From contig DDDG01000003.1 of the NCBI GenBank assembly GCA_002336245.1, positions 255,352-319,351 of the forward strand: DNA of 64,000 nt, read 5' to 3'. The position numbers were made by a program, and so were the translations under genes. Below, piece after piece: positions 18,847 through 26,903 of this stretch. Numbering within the stretch: position 1 is the first letter of the stretch; every line of letters starts with the position of its first letter. The notes beneath the pieces were generated by a model. The model saw only the letters and a list, made by a program, of their open reading frames with translations, had not been told where the DNA came from and searched no databases. This DNA is from Flavobacteriales bacterium UBA1986 (lineage in GTDB: Bacteria > Bacteroidota > Bacteroidia > Flavobacteriales_G > Salibacteraceae).

Positions 18847-19304
18847 TAGCTGTACTTTTTATGTTCTTCCTGCATGGCATCCCAAAGGATTTGCAGTGTT
18901 TTTCTCGTCTGGCTCAACTCCTCTTCACTCAATGATGAATGGATCATATCAAAAAAGTGTGCGCGAATCGGAGCAAGTTCGTTGTACTTCACTTCCCCAT
19001 CTTCGGTGAGAAATAGCCTCTTATTTCTTCTATCCTCTTCGTCCTCTTTTCGAAAAATGAGGTAGACTTTCTCCAAGCCTTCAATGGTTCTACTGATCGC
19101 GGGCTTATCCTTGCGCAATGCGCAGCAGAGGTCGTTTTGATTGCAGCCTGGCTTGTGATGCAGGTAGTTTAGAACTTTGGCTTGCTCTACTGTAATTCCA
19201 ATGCCACTTTCGCTCAACTTTTTCTGAAACAGATTGACAAGCGACAAGTAGGTCACGCCCAACTTGTGGCCCAAAAAATCATCCAATTCAAAGTCTTCGT
19301 CCAT
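18846..19304 (-). CDS. MarR-family transcriptional regulator, 152 residues
   Basis: A winged-helix regulator. Helix-turn-helix residues lie around GCNQNDLCCALRKDKPAISR, and the wing is at FRKEDEEDRRNKRLFLTEDG. It heads the adaptor-pump-channel genes on the same strand and overlaps the adaptor by one base, so it most likely represses this operon and is relieved by a small ligand; that is inferred from family habit. The ATG at 19304 (MDEDFELDDF) is preferred over a TTG two codons upstream. Confidence 0.92.
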   Translation of the reverse strand: MDEDFELDDFLGHKLGVTYLSLVNLFQKKLSESGIGITVEQAKVLNYLHHKPGCNQNDLCCALRKDKPAISRTIEGLEKVYLIFRKEDEEDRRNKRLFLTEDGEVKYNELAPIRAHFFDMIHSSLSEEELSQTRKTLQILWDAMQEEHKKYS

Positions 19305-19615
19305 GGTCAAAAAGAAACGGTTGCAATATTAACTAAAATGATACTCCCTCACGTGACTTGCACCCAACACGTTTTCTTTCACAACTGTTTAGGCCGAGTT
19401 TCCTTCAATTTCTAAGTATATTGAAAAAATAGCAACCTATTGAACAGTTCAAAACATTGAAAACTATTGTCGAATATTCCTTAGAGGAATATTTTATTCT
19501 AAGTCAGCGCCTTATATTGAACGCCAGAATTTATGTAAAGAGTGCAAAGGACAATGAAATCGCAACATGTAAAAACCATTTGTATTCTCTTCTCCTCTAC
19601 TAAAAGACTTGATCT
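19305..19615. other. 311-base intergenic region between marR and the broken secreted-protein gene
   Basis: This is the longest gene-free stretch. It separates divergent genes and so should hold the marR operon promoter and operator. It is AT-rich, contains an inverted repeat at 19473-19493, and shows a TAATATTG element on the minus strand at 19334-19341 that is one mismatch from TAnnTTTG but lacks a well-spaced TTG. No gene or RNA is recognisable. Confidence 0.6.
19473..19493. repeat. Perfect inverted repeat, possible operator
   Basis: AATATTCC, spacer TTAGA, GGAATATT: a perfect 8-base dyad with a 5-base spacer. The size suits a dimeric winged-helix regulator such as MarR, but it lies about 170 bases upstream of marR. 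It could also control the gene at 19616 or be chance in AT-rich DNA. No T-run follows, so it is not a terminator. Confidence 0.35.
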
Positions 19616-21265
19616 ATGAAATCACTCTTCATTTTTTTCCTCTTGTATTGCCTGACAAGTTTGAATGCCTTCAGCCAATTTCAACACACAAAGTATGTTG
19701 ACGACGATTTGGATCGAAATAACTACTCGATATTGAACATCGACGATGGTTCAGAGCATTATTACGTCACAGGAACTCAATATGACTTGCCTAATAGCTC
19801 TGGAGTATACGTTAGCGTTAAAAGGCTTAACAAAAATGGAAATCCAGTTTGGGAAAAAAAGTATACCACCGCCACAGTAAATCATGGGCTTGGCTCCTGT
19901 TTAAGCTACCACTCATCAAGCGATGGTTTAAAAAACGTTGTTATCACCGGTACCTTTACCAACACTCAAGGCCTTGATCGCCTTTATGTCTTAGAACTTA
20001 ATGGTGCTGATGGCTCAATAGTTCATCAAATGGAACTGGTATCTCAAGTAACATCCCAAAATTATATTTACCTGCCGGGCTTGCATCAAGTTGGAAATTA
20101 TATTGGGCAAACACCAATTACCGGTGGCTACGCAATTGGAGGTTAGGTTACTGATTTGCATAGTCCGGTTTTCCGTAATTTATTGAGCAGCACAATTTCA
20201 ATAGGCCTCATACTCAAACTAGATCAAAACCTAAGTCCGCTTTGGGGAGGTGTATACAATACGGTTTGGACAAATATCACTGTGCCTCTAGTCCCATTGA
20301 AAAACATGGGATGGCCAGGTCATGACACGCTTGAAGATTATGACATGGCTGAGAAGATCGTAGAATTAGGCCAGAATGAATTTTTCGCCACAGGTTCTAT
20401 AAATATTTCTTCATTGTGGCGTTCAGGAGGAGTCGATTATGCGAACAAAGATCAAGGTGTACTTGCCATCACTTTCAATAATGGTGGCGTTATTTCAAAT
20501 TCATCTTTTGGTGGCTAAAACTATAGAGGGCCAGGGACAGGAAACAGAGAGCTGGGTGTAGATGCCATTTGGGATAACGATTTGAGTAAAATATATTTGC
20601 TGAGCGCAGCAACTGAAAATTACGGTCCGGCATTAACTCATTTGGACTACTCAGGCGGAGGAACACCTGTGCCCAACAGAATTTGGACTTACGGCATTAC
20701 AAACGCAAGCATGGCGTCGGCCACTCCTTTCTCTTTTCTTCGTACCACAGCAACATCTGATCGAGTAGTGGTTGGAGGTTACTTTTTCACGGCTAATTTT
20801 GGGTCATACCTGAGCAATTCTCCCATATGGCTTGGCAAGTTTGGATTGAATGCCCCCATCATTGATTTTTCACACCTTTACGCTGAACCGAGTCCAAATT
20901 TGGGGGTAACTGCTTTTTTTAGCGCCCCCCATGGCCCTTTTTACGGGGCATCAATTCCTGGCTCCTTTACTCCAAAAATGTTGGATTATGGGCATACGGC
21001 AAACTATGTATTAGCAGGGTACATAAATGGCCCAAATGATTCTCGCTATGAGCTCAGCGCCTTGAACCTCTCATCAAACGGAACCTTTGAAAATTGCACC
21101 GCTCCCCAGGCATTTACCTTCGCTTTCTCTAACGAGGATTTAAGAGATGAGCATGACTTTAAATACGTTTCGCTAAGCCATAGCGATATTCAAGAAATCA
21201 ATACTAACCTTCAAGCTTATGATCAACCCAGCAACCAAATTGATTGCAGAGATGCGAATTGGTAG
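19616..21265 (+). pseudogene. Secreted protein gene broken by two in-frame stops
   Basis: Three open segments, 19616-20146, 20156-20518 and 20582-21265, lie in one reading frame and are separated only by TAG at 20144-20146 and TAA at 20516-20518. Translation reads sensibly across both stops (AIGG-stop-VTDLHSP and SFGG-stop-NYRGPG). The whole would be about 549 residues with a signal peptide (MKSLFIFFLLYCLTSLNAFS) and propeller-like repeats such as ITGTFTNTQGLDRLYVLELN. No T9SS sorting domain is visible at the end. The stop overlaps the next gene's ATG by 14 bases, so the two were probably coupled. The first stop would leave a 176-residue fragment. Confidence 0.75.
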
Positions 21266-22868
21266 GATTTGCATAACGCTCCTTTTCATTCTAGGCGTAT
21301 TCCAGAGTCTAGCTCAGAAAACTGAAATACTGGGACATTACGATGTCAATTTAAATCAGATTGATTTGCTCGGGCTCTCGGTGAACGAAGGTGTTTTCTC
21401 AATGGCCCTGGGATATGGTGGTATTTTAAAATTTGGGAATCTCAATTTCCAAACCCAATCAGGGCGGGAAGGTCTTTTGATTCGGACTGATCTCAACTAT
21501 CAGAACATGCGCACATTCGAACTGAGACATGCTGAGGGGAGTCATCTCTTCATCGAGGACAATACTTCCAAAGATCTTGTTATAGAGACCAGACTAGATT
21601 CAGGTGTTCATTTTGGTCAAAACTTTCCTTATGAATGGGGCCTGTGGCACCTATTTATTGACAAGGATGATCAAATTGTGCAAAGAGCAGCAAACCAATA
21701 CATTCCACTTTTTTCAGGCAGCGATGATCTCAAGCAAAACTTGACCTCGATTGGATATCAATATCCACGTCCCTTTGGGGATGTGATTTTAAAGAACATA
21801 GATCCGGATACATCGAAAGAGAGCGTAGCGCACGTCTGGTACGACTCACTTTACAATGAAGTTTCGGGAATCGAGGTCGGTTACCCATTTGAAAACACGG
21901 CCCACAATCCCCAATTTCGTGAAGGCCCAATTATGCGCTGCGCTGGAGGCGTTCAAACAAACACGGATTATTTGGTTTTGTTCGATAGCCTGTTCACTTT
22001 CACTGCCGGCCCGCAACGAATGTCTCTCATGAGCTACAACCTTAACAGTAAAAAAGTAACTGAGTTTTCAATCGGTGATACAGGCGTGATCCACAATTTT
22101 GCACGTAGTGAGGATGGTGGATATATTGCTTATGGAAATGCAAAAGGTTATAGTTTGGACTGGTTCGGTCAAGAATTGGAAACAACGACTAGATATACGA
22201 GCATTCGATTTATCATTAAGCTCGACAGCGATATGAAGGTAATGTGGCATTTTGCATTCAGAAATGTACGTTCTTATGATGCTTTTGAAGCACCAGCTGC
22301 GAATGGAGGAGTCTTTGTTCGTGGAATCGCAATTCGAGATATGACACATGAAAGTACCAGCATATTAGAGGGCGAGGATTTTTTCGCCCACTTGAATGGA
22401 GCTGGAGAATTTGAGTACTTGACCCCTACTACTGCTTTGTCGCCGAATGGTTACGGTTTCGATATGACCAGCCATGGAGATATATGTTATATGGTTGGCA
22501 AGTACCAATCGGATTTTGCGTTCGGAGACACCAGTGTGAATATTACTTCACGTGAACAAAACATGGTTGTTTTTCGCTACGTTTCTAAAAATGCCGTTGG
22601 AATTGAACCGCAGCAGGAATTGAATAAAGTACTTGTCTTCCCCAACCCAACAGTAGGGTCCTTCAAAATTCAAGTCGGAACTCAAAGTATTCGAAACATT
22701 CAAGCCTTTGATTTGAGTTCGAAAAGAATTCAACTTAAGTGGCAAACTATAGGAAATGGACTGATTGAAGCTAGTTTAGAGGGGAGTCTACCTTCAGGTC
22801 TCTATAGCCTTCAGATTGAGTTTGAAGACGGGTCCATGCAAGGTGCTCAAGTGGAGTTGATGAAGTAA
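21252..22868 (+). CDS. T9SS type A cargo protein, 538 residues
   Basis: The ATG at 21252 gives a signal peptide (MRIGRICITLLFILGVFQSL, then AQ). The body is beta-rich with no recognised enzyme motif. The last 80 residues form a T9SS type A sorting domain: LVFPNPTVGSFKIQVG, then SKRIQLKW, and the family-like SLPSGLYSLQI near the end. The protein should be exported, cleaved after sorting and held at the cell surface or released. It starts inside the last codons of the broken gene before it. Confidence 0.82.
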   Translation: MRIGRICITLLFILGVFQSLAQKTEILGHYDVNLNQIDLLGLSVNEGVFSMALGYGGILKFGNLNFQTQSGREGLLIRTDLNYQNMRTFELRHAEGSHLFIEDNTSKDLVIETRLDSGVHFGQNFPYEWGLWHLFIDKDDQIVQRAANQYIPLFSGSDDLKQNLTSIGYQYPRPFGDVILKNIDPDTSKESVAHVWYDSLYNEVSGIEVGYPFENTAHNPQFREGPIMRCAGGVQTNTDYLVLFDSLFTFTAGPQRMSLMSYNLNSKKVTEFSIGDTGVIHNFARSEDGGYIAYGNAKGYSLDWFGQELETTTRYTSIRFIIKLDSDMKVMWHFAFRNVRSYDAFEAPAANGGVFVRGIAIRDMTHESTSILEGEDFFAHLNGAGEFEYLTPTTALSPNGYGFDMTSHGDICYMVGKYQSDFAFGDTSVNITSREQNMVVFRYVSKNAVGIEPQQELNKVLVFPNPTVGSFKIQVGTQSIRNIQAFDLSSKRIQLKWQTIGNGLIEASLEGSLPSGLYSLQIEFEDGSMQGAQVELMK

Positions 22869-22872
22869 TAAT

Positions 22873-22922
22873 AAATAGGAACCCAGCTTCAACAACTTGC
22901 TGAGGTTCTTGAGTTCCTATTT
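22873..22922. terminator. Long-loop inverted repeat between convergent genes
   Basis: AAATAGGAAC (22873-22882) pairs with GTTCCTATTT (22913-22922) across a 30-base loop. It sits between the convergent stops of the T9SS cargo gene and creD and ends in T-rich sequence in both directions. It is probably a weak bidirectional terminator. Confidence 0.45.
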
Positions 22923-22954
22923 ACTATTGTCAACCCAGTCCAGAGACTAAAGCC

Positions 22955-24322
22955 TTATACATCCAAGCCCTCTTCCATCGGTTTGCCTTCACCCTTTTTC
23001 TGCCCCAACTCATGCCAGTTCACATTTCGCGACAGATACATCGTAAAGGCCACGAGGATGAACAATCCAACACTGCCCATGAGTAAGGCATAGCCTTGCA
23101 ATTGCAATAAAATGTAGATGTAGAAATACAGAAGTCCGAGCACCGACCCTATGATGGCGCTGAGCTTCTTCTGCTTCAATATGCTCAAACTGTACAAGCT
23201 AATTTGCAATACCACTGCCAGCGACGCAATGAGATAGGCTAGGTCAAAATTGATGTGTTCAGAGAGCGAAATGAGCAGGCTGTAAAACACGACCAAGGCA
23301 ATTCCAACTAAGGTGTACTGAATCGGGTGAACGAGTTTCTTGTTTAGAATTTCGATGAAGAAAAAGAGCAAGAAGGTTACGCCAATAAACAGAATGGCAT
23401 ATTTCGACGAGCGAATTGACTTCTGATACACATCGACGGGCAGCAACATAGAAACACCGAATGCCGATTCGCGAACGGAGTGCTTTGAGTTGCTCCACCA
23501 CTGTGGGTAATTTCGGTTGAGGTGAAGAACCTTCCAATGAGCATCGAAGCCGCTATCTGAAACCGAATTGGCATCGGGAATGTAAGCCCCATCAAAACTT
23601 GGGTTTGGCCATGGCGACTTAAGTTGAACGGTAGTGCTTTTTCCAATTGGCGTAAAATGCAGCTTGCTGCTGCCATTGAATCTGAGATTCATGTCGAAGG
23701 AATGCTTTCGACCTAGACCTAAACTATCTTCAAGCAAAGGGGTTTTCGCATGAAGACCTGAGTTGAACAAATCAGTGTCGGGAACACCTGCCTCAAAAAC
23801 GCGCTTTTCTCGCGACCAATCAACAATCACTTCATCTTTCAATCCTCGGATATCACTGAGTCCGATGCTGAGGTATGCTTCAGCCCAAAGGATGGTCACG
23901 TTGTCTTGCGGGAAATCGGCAGACTCTGGAATTTGAAATTGACCTTTGATGTTCAAGTCAGAAGAATAAACGACGGCTTCATAAATGCTGCGATGTCGCT
24001 CTTCTGGACTTACTTGCCCAGAGATGTCGAGCTCGGAAGGGAGAATATGAAAGTACTGCTTGCTCTTTACGAGCTTATCGTTTGAATTTCGATATTCCTT
24101 ATAGTACGGGATATTTAGGACGGGTCCTGTTACTGTTTGCTGTAGACCCCATTTGGCTGAAATATCTTCAATGGCTTCCTGCCTTCGGTTCTCGCGTTCG
24201 TGAATGACCGACTGAACCATCGAATTTGGAATCAATAATATCAGCGCCAAAATGGCGATTGAAATAATTTTTAGGGTGACTGCATTTCGCTCAAAAAAGC
24301 TGGCTTGGGAATTTGTCTTCAT
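22955..24322 (-). CDS. creD: Cell envelope integrity protein CreD, 455 residues
   Basis: An inner-membrane protein of the CreD family. An N-terminal membrane helix (IISIAILALILLIPNSMV) is followed by the family-typical RRQEAIEDISAKWG and VTGPVLNIPY, then a large periplasmic beta-rich domain of about 250 residues. Six or so membrane helices fill the C-terminal third. The biochemical role of CreD is poorly defined; it is linked to envelope stability in other bacteria. It appears to be a single gene, with mgtE 106 bases upstream. Confidence 0.92.
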   Translation of the reverse strand: MKTNSQASFFERNAVTLKIISIAILALILLIPNSMVQSVIHERENRRQEAIEDISAKWGLQQTVTGPVLNIPYYKEYRNSNDKLVKSKQYFHILPSELDISGQVSPEERHRSIYEAVVYSSDLNIKGQFQIPESADFPQDNVTILWAEAYLSIGLSDIRGLKDEVIVDWSREKRVFEAGVPDTDLFNSGLHAKTPLLEDSLGLGRKHSFDMNLRFNGSSKLHFTPIGKSTTVQLKSPWPNPSFDGAYIPDANSVSDSGFDAHWKVLHLNRNYPQWWSNSKHSVRESAFGVSMLLPVDVYQKSIRSSKYAILFIGVTFLLFFFIEILNKKLVHPIQYTLVGIALVVFYSLLISLSEHINFDLAYLIASLAVVLQISLYSLSILKQKKLSAIIGSVLGLLYFYIYILLQLQGYALLMGSVGLFILVAFTMYLSRNVNWHELGQKKGEGKPMEEGLDV

Positions 24323-24428
24323 TACAATTGGCTTTAATATTTGAAGAAAAACCCAGGAATTGCCTTTCGGGTATTGAACGGCAGTTAAATGCTGTTAATC
24401 AGGCGAAGGATAAGGGCTGCAGAAGGAC

Positions 24429-25787
24429 TTAAGCGTACATCATTCTACCGATCGCGAAGTAGATCAATAGACCTAGAATGTCATTCACGGTTGTGATGAA
24501 AGGACCCGTAGCTAAGGCAGGGTCAATTTTGTACTTGTTTAAAACAAGTGGAATGAAGGTTCCGAACAAACCCGCAAAGAGAATGACACAAAGTAGAGCA
24601 ATGCTAACGGTTATGCTCATGTTCATAGATTCACTGAAGATGAGATTGTAGCCAAGAATGATGATGGAACAAACCAAGCCATTCACCAAAGCCACCATAA
24701 ATTCTTTCTTCAGCTTTGGGAAAATTTCCAAACTCAAAAAGGACTCACTCGCCAAACCCTGAACAATAATTGCAGAGGACTGAACACCTACATTTCCGCC
24801 CATGGCCGCAATCAGCGGAATGAAAAAGGCCATTTCTGGATACAGTCTAAGGTCAGCTTCGTAAAGTCCGATGATTTGTGCACCGAATATTCCGCCAAGA
24901 AGCCCCAGAAGCAACCACGGCAAACGTGCACGAGTAAGCATCCAAACGTTGTCGGAATAATCGACGTTCTGCGAGATACCTGAAGCCAACTGATAATCCT
25001 TTTCAGCTTCTTCAGTAATAACGTCTACCACATCATCGATGGTGATTCTTCCAACCAATCGTCCGATTTCATCAACTACGGGCATCGCAACGAAATCGTA
25101 CTTCTTCATCTTATTCGCCACCGTCTCAACATCCGTATAGGTTTTCACAACCTCTAGGCCTGGTTTATAGATGTCGGATATTTGAGTCTTCACTGCCGTA
25201 TTCAACAACCTTCTCAAGGACAAGCGACCCAACAAAAGATCGTTCTCATCGGTGACGTAAATGGTATAGATGTTCTCTACATTCTCAGCTTGCTTGCGCA
25301 TCTCACGCACTGTAGTAGACACAGTCCAATTTTCTTGAACTTTCACAAGTTCCTTGGCCATGATGGAACCCGCAGTTCCTTCTTTGTACTGGAGCAAGTC
25401 AACGATGTCGCTCGCGTGATCAACATCGTCGAGGTGAGAGATGACCTCTTCAGTCTTTTCATCGCTTAAAACCCCAAGCACATCCGCAGCATCATCCGAT
25501 TCGAGGTTCTCGATGAAATAACTCGCGAGTTCATGGGCTGTGAAAGATTCGACCAATTCGTCTCGGTCGTCTTCATCCATATTCACCAGAATCTCCGAAG
25601 CCTTAACGGCATCCACAAATTCGAAAAGCAGCTTTGCCTCTTCAATGCTGAGCTCATTCACAACCATGGCAAGGTCGGCCGCGTGAATTGGGCCAATGCG
25701 CTCAAGAAGCTTGTCTTCTTGTTTGCTCTCCAGGAGATCCCGGATGTCTTGAATGATTTCTTTTGTGAATGTGGATTCCATGCTCAT
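24429..25787 (-). CDS. mgtE: Magnesium transporter MgtE, 452 residues
   Basis: A Mg2+ channel. The N-terminal helical domain has HAADLAMVVNELSIEEA, two CBS domains occupy about residues 135-260 (MPVVDEIGRLVGRITIDDVV), and the plug helix and five membrane helices follow, with the pore signature AAMGGNVGVQSSAI. The family opens at low cytosolic Mg2+ and closes when Mg2+ fills the N and CBS domains. ATGs at 25787 and 25781 are both possible. It has its own well-formed promoter upstream. Confidence 0.96.
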   Translation of the reverse strand: MSMESTFTKEIIQDIRDLLESKQEDKLLERIGPIHAADLAMVVNELSIEEAKLLFEFVDAVKASEILVNMDEDDRDELVESFTAHELASYFIENLESDDAADVLGVLSDEKTEEVISHLDDVDHASDIVDLLQYKEGTAGSIMAKELVKVQENWTVSTTVREMRKQAENVENIYTIYVTDENDLLLGRLSLRRLLNTAVKTQISDIYKPGLEVVKTYTDVETVANKMKKYDFVAMPVVDEIGRLVGRITIDDVVDVITEEAEKDYQLASGISQNVDYSDNVWMLTRARLPWLLLGLLGGIFGAQIIGLYEADLRLYPEMAFFIPLIAAMGGNVGVQSSAIIVQGLASESFLSLEIFPKLKKEFMVALVNGLVCSIIILGYNLIFSESMNMSITVSIALLCVILFAGLFGTFIPLVLNKYKIDPALATGPFITTVNDILGLLIYFAIGRMMYA

Positions 25788-25801
25788 ATTCGCTGGGGCT
25801 A

Positions 25802-25831
25802 CAAAAGTAGCTTTTCACGACTAGTCAACAA
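25802..25831 (-). promoter_or_regulatory. mgtE promoter, TTG-N19-TACTTTTG
   Basis: On the minus strand a TTG (25829-25831) is followed after exactly 19 bases by TACTTTTG (25802-25809), matching the Bacteroidota -33/-7 pattern. Transcription would start a few bases before the mgtE ATG, leaving a leader of about ten bases. Confidence 0.65.
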
Positions 25832-25858
25832 GGCGGGTAAAATAAGCTTCTAAAAGAT

Positions 25859-26602
25859 CTAGGATGCCAAGTTCGCCAGACGCCAAAAGTCTGAGACTTG
25901 AAGTTGCTCAGGCCGTAGATCTTTCAAATCTTCTGGAAGTTCAAAACCCAAGGATTTAAGGGAATTGCTCAACATTTTCCTGCGTTGATTGAAGGCCAAC
26001 TTCACAACCCGGAAAAGTGCTTTTTCGGTGCAGGGAAGTTCTAGGTTTTCGATTCTCTCAAGGCGAATCACAGCAGATTTCACACGAGGTGGTGGAAAGA
26101 AACTCTCTGGCTCGATTGTAAACAGATAGCTGCACCGATAATAGGTTTGACATAACACACTCAGAATGCCGAAGGCTTTGCTTCCAGGCTCAGAGCACAC
26201 ACGCTCGGCAACTTCCTTTTGAAACATCCCAACACATTCTGGAATGCGAGGCCTATTCTCCAATACTTTGAATAGAATCTGCGAACTGATGTTGTATGGG
26301 AAGTTTCCCACCAAGGAAAACTCTTGACTAAAAAGCGGCTCAAGATTTAGGCGAAGAAAATCAGCTTGGATGATCTGATTCTGGTTGAGGAGTCCTTCAC
26401 CAAGCAAATAGTCAACCGATTCAGCATCCAATTCAACAGCGCGCAGATCTTCGGTGCGATCGAGCAAATAACGTGTGAGCACTCCGGTTCCAGGCCCAAT
26501 CTCTAAAATGGAATTTCTGAATTGAACAGCTTCAGCGGTTCTTTCGGCAATGCTGAGGTCGCGCAAAAAATGCTGACCCAAATGTTTTTTAGGTCTAACC
26601 AA
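25859..26602 (-). CDS. rsmA: 16S rRNA (adenine1518-N6/adenine1519-N6)-dimethyltransferase, 247 residues
   Basis: Dimethylates two adjacent adenines near the 3' end of 16S rRNA during small-subunit assembly (also called KsgA). The SAM-binding motif LEIGPGTGVLTRYLL and the catalytic NFPYNISSQILF are intact. There is no ATG; the TTG at 26602 gives the family-typical start (M)VRPKKHLGQHFL, and upstream TTG codons add residues read from the neighbouring gene. It overlaps the stop of the DUF4286 gene by eight bases, so its translation is probably coupled to that gene. Confidence 0.94.
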   Translation of the reverse strand: MVRPKKHLGQHFLRDLSIAERTAEAVQFRNSILEIGPGTGVLTRYLLDRTEDLRAVELDAESVDYLLGEGLLNQNQIIQADFLRLNLEPLFSQEFSLVGNFPYNISSQILFKVLENRPRIPECVGMFQKEVAERVCSEPGSKAFGILSVLCQTYYRCSYLFTIEPESFFPPPRVKSAVIRLERIENLELPCTEKALFRVVKLAFNQRRKMLSNSLKSLGFELPEDLKDLRPEQLQVSDFWRLANLAS

Positions 26603-26897
26603 TGTGCTCAAGTAGCGTTCGAAAAGCAACTACGCGCTCGCCGTATTTGTCGTGATGTTTCTGTTGCATTTCTGGAGCGAAATTCTCGAAATAGTCGTGC
26701 AGATTGGCGTCTGCTTCAGCCTCGTATTGCACGCAAAAACTTATGCCATCCTGTTCCTCAAGTCTGAGGTGAAACAATCGGTAGCGAAGAAAACATGCCG
26801 TAGCCATTACTTCAGGAATATGAACTTCCTGCATCCACTTCAACCACTCCTCCGCAATATCTGTCTCAGCTTTGAGTGTAACGTTGTATACAATCAT
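26595..26897 (-). CDS. DUF4286 family protein, 100 residues
   Basis: A small protein starting MIVYNVTLKAETDIAEEWLK, followed by a Trp- and His-containing region (WMQEVHIPEVMATACFL), which is characteristic of DUF4286, a ferredoxin-like-fold family of unknown function common in Bacteroidota. I use the ATG at 26897; a GTG two codons upstream is also possible. It starts six bases after the TPR gene and runs into rsmA, all within the serS-to-rsmA block. Confidence 0.85.
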   Translation of the reverse strand: MIVYNVTLKAETDIAEEWLKWMQEVHIPEVMATACFLRYRLFHLRLEEQDGISFCVQYEAEADANLHDYFENFAPEMQQKHHDKYGERVVAFRTLLEHIG

Positions 26898-26903
26898 CTG
26901 CAC

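Noticed and set aside
24323..24428. Possible hairpin terminator after mgtE
   Set aside because: The only pairing seen is short and imperfect with a weak T-run, not enough to call.
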